This document shows positions 55,136 through 64,000 of a stretch of 64,000 bases of DNA, one piece after another. Under the pieces are notes generated by a model that made no database searches, had not been told where the DNA came from, and saw nothing but the letters and a program-made list of their open reading frames with translations. This DNA is from Culex pipiens pallens. Its lineage: Eukaryota > Arthropoda > Insecta > Diptera > Culicidae. How positions within the stretch are numbered: the first letter of the stretch is position 1; every line of letters starts with the position of its first letter. A program made the position numbers and the translations under genes. The stretch spans positions 108,551,176-108,615,175 of the forward strand of contig NC_068938.1 of NCBI RefSeq assembly GCF_016801865.2, read 5' to 3'.

Positions 55136-56292
55136 ATTTTACATTAAAACAAACACTTCAAAAGATGTGTATGATACACTATATACACACATGCGGAATA
55201 TGTTATGTTCATTAGCAGGCCAAGTGATTTTACACGCTGAAAATTTTGAAATAATCACGGTATCCATTATTTTGATGTGGACACTTTTTTGTAGCCTCAG
55301 GACCAGAGCTGAAAATGACGCGAAAATCAGCGACGCATACACGATTTTTTCAGATCCATTCACTGAACCGCAAAACCGTGACATAAACAAACCCGACTCA
55401 GTCGTGAGTGCCCTAGCTCACTGAGCAGCTGCAATGCGAGGCAGTAGTCGACCAACGCTCATTCGACGTTGCACGCACACACATAAAGAAACAAGTTTTT
55501 ACACAAAAAGTTGGTATTTATGCGTGGAAATGTAATTTTGAACATAAGTTATATAAGTTTAAAGTGTTTTGCCCATTCAATTGTTTAAAAATAGTCAAAA
55601 TAGTGTTTAGAGAGGATTTTACGGGTCAGTCATACGACAACGAATTAAGTGGGTGTAGCTCATTTTTTCACGTCTCTCATTCTCCTGCAGCCGACCGGCA
55701 CGAGTCAGGCGGCAGTGGTTGAACGGACACAGTAGGCTTACAGTCACATGATAGCAATAAACTGACATTTTGGTTTGCTTCATGTGTACGCTGGGTCGGA
55801 AACATTTTGCCGGCCTGCTCAGGACCCAACCCCTTCCCCCCCCCCCCCCTCGTGGATGATTTCCATACAAAACTTTTTTTTTGTATGGAGCGTGGACAAC
55901 CGCTGAATCCCCTCCCCCCTAAGGTTTCCACGTGGATGGATGATCCCTATATCGCAATACCAAATCACTTGGAAATTTCATGGATCTCAGAAATTATCAA
56001 AATATACGGAAATATAAAAATATATATATACAAACAGCTGTTTTGCTTAAACATTGTAGTTAATGTATTTCAAATAACTTTCGAATAATTTAGTTTTCTT
56101 GGTTAATAAATAAAAACTAATTTCAACCATCTTATTTATTAGGAGCAAAAGGCATCACAATATACAGATTTGCAGTTACGCTTTTGACTATAACAGCTTA
56201 TTATTTAATTTATTAATGAAGGAAACTGTCTCAACATGAAAAATAAGAAAAATATTAGCATCAGTGTCTCATTTGATTGAAAAAGTATACAA
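55136..56292. other. Upstream stretch, no recognised gene
   Basis: A C13 run at about 55838-55850 precedes CTCGTGGATGATTTCCATACAAAA, followed by TTTTTTTGTATGGAGCGTGGAC, a short hairpin and probably a small fold-back element. No coding signal. Confidence 0.35.
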
Positions 56293-56294
56293 TA

Positions 56295-56968
56295 ACGTCA
56301 TGATTCGAAATCCGGACACTTAGTAGCATATCATTTTTGTTATAGCTGGCAAAAAATCATGCAATAAGTTGGAAATGTAGAAATATCATCAGGATATAGT
56401 ATAAACAGTCAGTTTCAAGAAAATCCAGGCAAAATATGTCTTTTCTATCAATTTTTCGTCAAAATTTTAAAATTAAAATGACTTGTTGTGCTTCGAATCC
56501 CGGACACTGATAAAAGCTGATTCGAAATCCGGACACTTTTGCTTCGAATTCCGGACACTCGATTTTACTTATGAATCGCACAAATTTGGACTGAAATTTT
56601 AGTGAATGGCATTCTTTAGGTCTCAAATAAGCTGTTAACATCAAAACAATCGATAGTTTATTTACAAATTTGCTAGAATTCAAGGAAATCATAAACATAA
56701 ATTTCTGCTTTGCCTTCCCGGTGCTTCGGACTCCTATGAAATATTTCAGTTGAAATGTTTCGCATTTTTGGTAAACTTATAATTTTATTTTATTTAATTG
56801 TTTTGGCATTAACTACAGCGTTCAAACAAACTTTAAATAAAAGTTGATGTTAGAATTCATCAAATAACACAGTTTTGACATTCATAATGCGAACTTATTT
56901 CCAAATAATTGATAAAACAAGATGAAGTGTCCGGGTTTCGAAGCGTCCGGGAATTCGAATCATGACGT
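56295..56968. mobile_element. 674-bp TA-flanked element with CCGGACAC motifs
   Basis: The left ACGTCATGATTCGAA and the right TTCGAATCATGACGT are exact complements and are bordered by TA. The motif TTCGAA(T)TCCGGACAC is repeated about five times inside, clustered toward both ends. No transposase frame. Confidence 0.75.
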
Positions 56969-57539
56969 TATGTATCCCATTTTTTACATGATAATTTTGA
57001 TTTTTTTGTCATATATTTTTGCCTTACAATTTTTTGGAAAAGTATTAACCAAAACTTCAAATGTAATTAGTTCCAAATATATTTCATACAAATATTTATT
57101 ACAAAATTTGCAACATATCTTGTTTGATTTTAATTGATTAAGTTTATAAAACAAAATTTATTTATATTTATTTTTTCCTGTGTGTCACTCCCCAGACCCA
57201 ATTTCACCCCCACTAGTGGTGCTCCAAAGTTAAAACTAGGAAAAAAGTGCTCTTCAGTAAGCAGCTCATAAACTCAGGTTCACACTTTTTATACTGTGCA
57301 CTCTGACAGAATAAGTCACGCATTTTCGTTTAAAAAATTTCGTCTTATTTCAAATTATTCTACATATATTATTTTTCTTGCTTGGTATTCGAAGTGTTAA
57401 AGTGAATTTAATGGGCTTCCTTTCCGCACAAAAAGGCAACAAACCTCCAGGCACGAAACTGTTGCTTGTTTTTCCTTGGGTAAACTTTTACTAACAAACT
57501 TACTGACGGCGATGATTTATAAAATTAACCCCCACCAAA

Positions 57540-58120
57540 GAGAGCAGTCAATAGTTTCCGCGCGCGCGAATTTTCCCGAACCAACAACGTCTCTGACTCT
57601 GAACGGCTCAAATGAAAGAGTCAAACTGACTCACGCACGGCTCCCTGAGTCACGCGAGATCAATCAACGACGAACCCAACGAATCCGCCAACAACGGTTG
57701 CAGCAGCGCCAAAGAGGGGAAAGTAACTGCGACCCAGAGAGAACAACCCCGAAAGTCAAAGAAGGTGGGGACAAAACTGGCTTTGCTGCAGCGGTCTTCG
57801 GAACTGGCACTGATCAAGCACTGAACCGTCGCGGTGGAAGGAAACTTATCTACTGAAAGCGAAAATCGAGAGTGATTTTGATAAAAAAAAAGTCCACGAG
57901 CGAACGAAACCAAACAAACCACCAACGTATACAACAATCTATAGATACTCTGGAGAGACTTCAACGGGTAAGCACATGGAGCCCTACCGAATCGACACCC
58001 GACTGCGGCTCAGAGTGCAAGCAAGGTGGTAAGTGGTCGAAGGAGAGTGAGAGCAGCCTAACCTAGCCCAGCCGCCTATCAGACTTTCAAATAGACACGT
58101 TGGAGGTTGGAGGTTGAAAC
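57540..58120. promoter_or_regulatory. GC-richer block with promoter-like features
   Basis: It contains CGCGCGCGAATTTTCCCG (the GGGAAAATTC complement resembles an NF-kB/Rel site) and the AP-1-like motifs TGACTCA and TGAGTCA (about 57628-57652). On the minus strand a cluster of TCAGT initiator-like motifs lies near 57800-57855. On the plus strand CAACGG|GTAAGCAC (57966) would be a good donor. It could be a first exon/promoter of a plus-strand neighbour or a distal aquaporin promoter. 56971-57539 and 58121-58420 hold nothing I recognise. Confidence 0.25.
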
Positions 58121-58420
58121 ATTGTGCACCCCCCCTTGCTTTAGAATGGTACACCAGTGTGGATTGGTTCAATGTTGCTATAGTTATAATCAAATTCATG
58201 TATTTAAGCGAGCGAGCCAGCAGAGCTTAATTTATTGGTGTTTTATTGATAAACGACCCTTCGTTGTCCTCATCTCATGCTATAAATAAAGTTATCATAA
58301 TCAAAATATGTACCCCTAATCAATATCGACTACAATATTCTGCATCAGGTTTTTTTTTAATTATTCTTTCAGTTTCTCAATTTTCAAAACGCAAATGCAC
58401 ATGGACAAAAATAAATCTTG

Positions 58421-58560
58421 CTCTTGCCGGGATTCGAACTGACGACCTTTGGATTGTGAGTCCAGCAGCCTACCAGCGACTCCACCAAGGCAGGACCCAG
58501 GGAGACGACTCCTACACCTGGATTGAGCTAACGACCTAACCCTCTAGGTTAGACCAGGGC
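58421..58560 (-). mobile_element. tRNA-derived SINE, copy 1
   Basis: On the minus strand it reads GTGTAGGAGTCGTCTCCCTG, then TGCCTTGGTGGAGTCGCTGG (A-box-like) and, 35 bases on, CAGTTCGAATCCCGG (B box). It shares the GTAGGAGTCGTCTC and TCCTGCC-GGTGGAGTCGCTGGTAGGC segments with the copy at 59636-59773. The arms do not fold as a clean tRNA. Confidence 0.65.
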
Positions 58561-59635
58561 CAACATTTATTTCCCCGTCCGACGGAAGGCATGGTCAAAA
58601 ATCTCTTCTCGAAAAAAGCAATCACGCTTACCCCTACTCCACGGGTCCCGGTAAATCTTACTATATGTTACACACTAAAAATGATACTTTTTTAAGATGT
58701 AACTTTACCTAAATTACGACTGAAAGTTAATAAGCTTTTTTTGCAATTTTACCAAAATCACCAAATCGATATAAAAAATCATACTCGAAGACTACTGTTA
58801 TTGCTTTTTGTCATATTTTACCTGGCTGTTTTTTGTGAAACAATTCATATTCATAGTAAAAATCCTAAGGAAACGTTAGTTATAACGGAATTTTTGTAGC
58901 TGTTGGCAATACTACAATCGCTCACATTCATCTAAGCGTAAACATCAATAAAAATGTCCCGTAAATCTCCAGTTTTGCCATTGCTATCTCCAATTCATCA
59001 CGAAGTCAACGCGAGTGTCTGAATCAACAGAAAGTGGCATAAATTCCCACCAGCTACTTGTGGCTATTTGTAGGCTAAGCTGGCTCACAGCAAGCATACA
59101 CACCTCACACGGCTGTAAAACTAACCTTCGAAGATCGGTTCAAGATTCGCTCAAGATTCAATCCAACTCCACACTGACTAATCAAGGGATAACCCACCTA
59201 ACTGCACCGAGTATGCGGAAATCTCTTGCGGCCCGGCCAAAGTCAGGGTAAAAAGTGTTGTTTATGCAAGAAATTGACTGGGCCGGCGAAACGAAACGCC
59301 GGCGTCACGAGAGACGCCGCTTGGAACAGGTTCGCCGCTGGAGACGTCTCGAACCTAGAGGTGGCTTGTACGGGTACAACAAAACGCGATTCAGCGGTAC
59401 AGGTTCGGTGCGGTTAAGGAGGATGAAGCACGTGTTGATGCAGATGTTGTTTGTTGACATTCGGAGTGATTCACGTGGCGTGGCGTACAAGTGTGTACAA
59501 GAAAAGGGAAATATTGCACCTGAGCGAGGAAAGTTAAATTTTCTGGCAAGATTGGTAGTACTTTTGATTCTGATGAACCAAAATATAAATCTGCAATCAT
59601 TCGATGTTAGAGTACGTTAGAGGTACTCAAAACTT
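58561..59635. other. Stretch without recognised gene
   Basis: Around 58675-58850 there is an AT-rich repeat-like segment. 59190-59480 is GC-richer with a 121-codon plus-strand frame (59255-59620) lacking motifs. Confidence 0.3.
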
Positions 59636-59773
59636 GTTTCAAAATCAAATCAAAAATCAAAATCAAATTATTCGCTCTAGAGCGTTGCCTTGACGTTCTC
59701 GATTACGAGATTCCTACTCCTACTGCCTACCAGCGACTCCACCGAGGCAGGACTCAGAGAGACGACTCCTACA
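59636..59773 (-). mobile_element. tRNA-derived SINE, copy 2, interrupted
   Basis: It shares the 5' head of copy 1 (GTAGGAGTCGTCTC, GGTGGAGTCGCTGGTAGGC) and ends at 59640-59670 in TTTGATTTTGA-type units, a retroposon tail. Its 5' end is split by the MITE at 59774-60020. CACCTG resumes at 60023. Confidence 0.65.
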
Positions 59774-60020
59774 CTGCCGCTCGAAGCTAGTCCGTCCCAT
59801 ATGTAATTTCGTCAATTTTGAGATAATTATGCAGTTTGGTTCAAAATCATGTAAACTATCAGAAAAACCAATAAAATGTAGTACTTTGTTCTAGAAATCT
59901 GGAGAAAATCTACTTTTTCGTGAAATTCTAACACGTAGCCTTATGGGCGGGACAACTTTGACACGCGTTTTTCTCGGCTTGCTGTTTTTACATATGGGAC
60001 GGACACGATTAGAGCGGCAG
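59774..60020. mobile_element. 247-bp MITE with 4-bp duplication TACA
   Basis: The ends CTGCCGCTC and GAGCGGCAG are complements, followed inward by GTCCGTCCCATATGTAA and its complement. TACA flanks it (59770-59773, 60021-60024). SINE copy 1 reads CCTACACCTG without interruption at 58511-58520, showing the empty site. It is related to 60694-60941. Confidence 0.9.
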
Positions 60021-60024
60021 TACA

Positions 60025-60693
60025 CCTGTTTTATAGAATTGAATATTTTGAACTAAGAATAATTTCACTTCACAAATCTTGAAACAAAGCATTTCTTAGA
60101 TTATGTCAGTTATGGCATTTCATACTTGATTTATCTAGATTTTTATTTTCATCTAATTTAGATAAAATTATTCAGAGATTTTAGTGCAAAAACACGTTTT
60201 AGACGAGTCTTGAGGACGCTGTATCTTATTTAGGGGTAAGCTAGCACCATACTCTCTTCGGAGAAGTTACAGAGCACCTTCTAGAGCAACCGAATATGAG
60301 TCCGGTCTTGGTTTAACGTGAAACATGGATTTTATAGATATCAAAATCCAAAAAATGCTTTCTCCTATACAAATTCCAATAGAAAATTAAATCGCTTTGT
60401 GCAAAAGGAGGATTAAACCAATCGGGAACTAAAAAATTGCTGTGCTGGAAAATCGGTTCTGATATTACACCCTAATGACTCATGCTGAAAAGTGTTTGAT
60501 AAATCGGTGTTTTTGAAATATTTTTTTAGTTGTCATATAGAATACAGATTCGATTACACTGGCTTACAAAAATTGAAATAAATGACAGTGCAGGCTTATA
60601 ACTCGAGGGGAAGCATAAACATTGGGGTTTCCAGAAACACGTGTACTTTGATTTTTTCTACTCTGCAGTGATTTGATTTTTCAAATCCATGAT
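60025..60693. other. Stretch without recognised gene
   Basis: AT-rich sequence with no coding signal and no repeat ends identified. Confidence 0.3.
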
Positions 60694-60941
60694 CTGCCCA
60701 TGTTCGCATAAATGTCCCATATGCAAAAACAGCAAGCTGAGAAAAACGGATTTGGACTGTGTCGCACTCATAAGGCAACGTGTTAAGATTTCGTGAAAAA
60801 ACAGGATTTCCTCCTGATTTCTAGAAAAAAGTACTGCATGTTATAGGCTTTTCTGAAAGAGCAAACGATTTTGAACCAAACTACATCATTAACTCTAAAA
60901 CGATGAAAATGTATATGGGACATTTATGCGATCATGGGCAG
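60694..60941. mobile_element. 248-bp MITE with 4-bp duplication TGAT
   Basis: The ends CTGCCCATGTTCGCATAAAT and (inverted) CTGCCCATGATCGCATAAAT continue into TGTCCCATAT. TGAT occurs at 60690-60693 and 60942-60945. The inner segment AAAAACAGCAAGCTGAGAAA recurs at 63822-63846 and, diverged, near 59960-59990. Confidence 0.9.
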
Positions 60942-60985
60942 TGATGGCGTCCAAAATGGTGGTGATGAAATATTGAGAAAATGTA

Positions 60986-61180
60986 TCCAGCTTTTCAAGC
61001 AAAGATGGCGTTCGAATGGTGAACGCCCGAAATGTCAAAATCGCGCAGTAGCACCAACATTAGAAAAAAAGTATGGCTGTCATGTCGTGTCACACTTGTT
61101 TCGCAATTTTGGTACCACTGCGTGATTTTGACATTTCGGGCGTTCACCATTCGAACGCCATCTTTGCTTAAAAATCTGGA
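60986..61180. mobile_element. 195-bp palindromic MITE, copy B
   Basis: Same family as 15187-15380: TCCAG...GATGGCGTTCGAA, GAACGCCCGAAATGTCAAAA and the loop GCACCAACATTAGAAAAA. TA lies at left. The right flank is TT, probably a mutated TA. Confidence 0.85.
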
Positions 61181-63213
61181 TTTGGTAATTCAAAAGACAA
61201 CCAAACAAATTTGACTCGAAAGGGATCGCAGAACTCGAATTCGATGTCCTTTGGGTAATCGAGTTTGGACTGTAACACTAAACACAATGTAAAGCTGAAT
61301 TGACAGATGTTTAACTGTTTTTTAAGTGAGTATCCATGTTTTAGAAAATGACAAAACTTGTGATCTTTTGAGCCAGAACCATTCCATATCAGTCAGGTAT
61401 GCAAGCCGAATGAAGTTGTTTAAATTCCCAAGTCTGTTGGTCGTGACATCGCAAACCTTTTATCTACCTAATGATAAATAATTGGCAGCAAGTAGTAGTG
61501 TGCAATTGTACGTTTGCAAGATATATTGGAGACAGGAAATGCACCCGCCCCGAGAGGCTCTTACGCTATCAGCTATCAGTACGTACGTGAATTTGATTAG
61601 CAAATTCCTGAGAAATGTTTTTGCCCCGATCACGAGAACGTATCGGCGTATCGGAGCTTCCATTTCTGCACATAACAGCGTGCAAATTACTTCTAAACAG
61701 GTAATTACCGCCATGATCGATACGGTACCCATTTAGCAGCTCTCTCGCGCGCGCTCAGCGTACAACAACAACGTTCTGGTATGCTGAACACCGGCAATAA
61801 CTGCGCTTGTTGTTTTCATTCTCAAACATCCGATTCTATAGCTATGTCGAAAGCAATTTGCAAGAATTGGGCGAGAAATCAATCAAGCGGAGAAAACCAC
61901 CTCCGACGCCAAGAACGGCCTCTCTTCTTTTTTTCCCCCTATCGTAGATACAAGAAAACGAAAGTGAAAACCGCTTGTGTCTTACATAACCTCACCACAG
62001 TCTGGGGGTCGCGCGTTGAAGTTTCCCTGAATGCGGTAGGAAAAGTTCACTCACACGGCGTCGTAACATCGTGCTGCGTTCACAGATGCTTCGAAAAACG
62101 TCCAGGAAAATTGCATATTTTTTTCCACCGCCTTCAATTTCCCATAACGGTGTTGGCACAAGGTGAGAAAAAAATGTATGAAAAACAATTCAAATTTTCC
62201 TGCTCGCGGCAGCAGATTTGAATCGTTTTCCGAGACAGGGGCGGGTTTCTCTTTCAATAGGCCCACCTTCTCGTCACACTCCAGTTAGCTTAGATTCTAT
62301 GATGATTTACTGCTGGCAGACAACCCAATATTGGAAACGAGCGAGCGCGCGCGCGTTGAAATCACTTTACGCGCCACGCCGAAAGAGGCCGGAAGACACG
62401 TGTGTGAAAAGCCTACGTGGAGTAGGGAAGTACCTCACTTGAGACAATAATTGACAAACGTGTGTAAAACAATAGCTCACACACACATACTAAAACACTC
62501 AATTTGCGGGACTGATTGATGAGTACGAGTACCCGTGTTACGCCCGCGGCGGTGAATCGTCGTCGATAAAATCGTTGATTAGTGCGGTGTGATTAGTGAA
62601 CATGACGAAACTAATCGTGAAACTTCATCGGGTATGCACGAGTGCATTATTTACGCTTATCTTATTTTAATTTCGCAATAGATTTACACAGGTAGGAAAC
62701 TATGTGTACGCAACACGTCTAGTATTTATGTACTAGGATGTAACAAATTAATCAATTTTGCAGACATTTCAGGTGTACAATGTACATAGCTTGAATCTCA
62801 AATATGAGGATGATTAGTTGAAATAGGATCTGATGCTCTAGATTTAAAGTTTGAATGCGATTCAACCTGTAAACTCGGTATTTTTTTAGTCTGTTTACGA
62901 TTTTTAGAGTTTACAATAACTTCAGTTAATGTTGTGAAGTAAATCTTTCCCTGTTCCTGAGGGGAACACCCGTGAAGAGTATCGGGGCCGGCATTTACAA
63001 AGTGGATTCAGTGACAGTTTATTAAGGAGTTACATACATGTAATTCGGCAAAAATTTCAGAGGTTGGTTTGAGCACACGCTTAAACTTTTTTTTTTAATC
63101 TGTTTTCAGGGCATTAAAATATAAATTTTCATCTATCAATCAAATGAATTTGAACACATTTGGTTGTATATTTTCCGAGATATAGTATTTGAAGTTAGCA
63201 GTTTCAAAAAACA
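61181..63213. other. Upstream stretch with GC-richer patches, no gene supported
   Basis: About 61740-62630 is GC-richer, with CGCGCGCG runs and a 146-codon plus-strand frame (61781-62221) that has no known motif and overlaps a minus-strand frame. Donor-like CAAGGTGAGAA (62158) and CAGGTAGGAA (62688) exist, but no exon can be defined. Confidence 0.3.
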
Positions 63214-63511
63214 GGTGCCACGATATCTCAACACTGCTTTGACCAAATCGGCTCAAATTTTGGTGAAGACTCATTAAACCGGTCCCGTGTGCATGACGAA
63301 GGCCGATTTAAAAAAAAGTTTATTTTAAAAAAAGATAAAAATATTTTTGTGTTTTTCATACAAAAATTCGTCAGTTTTTGATTTTTGTATTAAAAAATAA
63401 AAACAAAATTTAGAAATCGGGCTTCGTCATGCACACGGATTATGTCTTGAGAGTCTTCACCTCAAATTTCAGCCAATTTGGTCTATCCCATCTCGAGATA
63501 TCGTGGCACCC
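63214..63511. repeat. Long imperfect inverted repeat
   Basis: The arms GTGCCACGATATCT and AGATATCGTGGCAC, then TTTGACCAAATCGGCTCAAATTTTGGTGAAGAC and its near complement, and TGTGCATGACGAAG / CTTCGTCATGCACA, pair over about 130 bp. This is a fold-back or MITE-type structure. No target duplication was settled. Confidence 0.7.
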
Positions 63512-63769
63512 GGAAATCAACTCCGTGTTCCGAGAAAAACGCTCACAAAGTTTGACAGTCCGCTTTGCACATGGCAAAAGTTTAAACTTAGATCGTCTTC
63601 TGCTAACTTAAATCATGACATATCTCCATGACACATTCAGGAGTGATTGGAATTCATCTTTGTAAAGGATTTAATAAATATTCGGAATTATGAAATATAG
63701 AGATTTCCTACATGTATGTAACCCCTTAATCATCTTAATGTTGTTAAAGTTAATGTTAACATTCCCGTT

Positions 63770-63875
63770 TTTTTGCGAAAACTTTACACGTAGCCTTATG
63801 TATGGGACAAACTTCAAATGCGTTTTTCTCAGCTTGCTGTTTTTGCATATGGGACATTTATGCGAACATGGGCAG
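63770..63875. mobile_element. Partial third copy of the CTGCC MITE family
   Basis: CGTTTTTCTCAGCTTGCTGT, GCATATGGGACATTTATGCG and the terminal CATGGGCAG match the right-hand orientation of the 60694-60941 family. The other end was not found. 63512-63769 and 63876-64000 show nothing else. Confidence 0.6.
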
Positions 63876-64000
63876 TTTAGCTGATGTTGCTCCTTTTTAT
63901 ATTTTCTGTAAAAAAAATCAGGCTGCAAAAAATATACTCAAAAAACATAAAAAATATATGCGAAATATACGTACAATGTACTTAAAAAACAATTTTAAAT

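Noticed and set aside
58421..58493. Functional tRNA gene on the minus strand
   Set aside because: The A and B boxes are present but the acceptor and anticodon arms pair poorly, and a second copy with a retroposon tail lies at 59636. SINE is the better explanation.
61781..62221. 146-codon plus-strand frame in a GC-richer patch
   Set aside because: No known domain, an overlapping opposite frame, and no supporting splice structure.

Overview
The window is insect nuclear DNA: AT-rich, intron-dominated and saturated with transposon relics. It is most probably from a culicine mosquito, with Culex the best guess. The reasons are a DRIP/AQP1-type aquaporin gene split by a very long intron, an intact Jockey-clade (Juan-like) retrotransposon, and many short palindromic MITE families of a mosquito kind. 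The species is inferred, not proven.

The only host gene I can support is the 5' half of a water-channel gene on the minus strand. A candidate first coding exon (49707-49743) is joined in phase to exon 2 (48468-48670: TM1, loop A, TM2). Exon 2 joins in phase 0 to exon 3 (4490-4633: first NPA loop and TM3). The last two are separated by a 43.8-kb intron. The second half of the channel (second NPA, TM4-6) is not in the window and should lie past its left edge. Nearly everything else is that intron, or DNA upstream of the gene, filled by nested mobile elements.

Layout: 1-2.9 kb, TA-flanked MITE and a 114/115-bp satellite with 229-bp higher-order structure. 4.5 kb, aquaporin exon 3. 8-10.5 kb, a Harbinger-like MITE and a proteasome beta-7-like gene fragment between two inverted copies of a palindromic MITE. 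14-18 kb, SINE/LINE insertions with 22- and 24-bp target duplications and a 3-kb TA-flanked element. 20-27 kb, further TA-flanked elements, a 164-bp tandem array and tRNA-derived SINE heads. 27.8 kb, a 414-bp hAT MITE. 29.2-38.2 kb, a young LTR retrotransposon with indistinguishable 363-bp LTRs that encodes Gag but no Pol. 40.3-42.5 kb, a non-autonomous hAT with (GACTCC)n ends. 42.7-43.4 kb, a repeat copy disrupted by a second Harbinger-like MITE. 47.2 kb, a pogo-like MITE. 48.5-49.7 kb, aquaporin exons 2 and 1. 50.8-55.1 kb, a full-length Jockey element with both ORFs open. 56-64 kb, further MITEs and SINEs and GC-richer blocks that may be regulatory.

The least ordinary object is the Gag-only LTR element (29223-38183). 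It has perfect ends, a primer-binding site, a 444-codon open gag and then 6.7 kb of extremely AT-rich DNA with no reverse transcriptase, protease or integrase reading frame. It looks like a recently mobile element that relies on another element's Pol.
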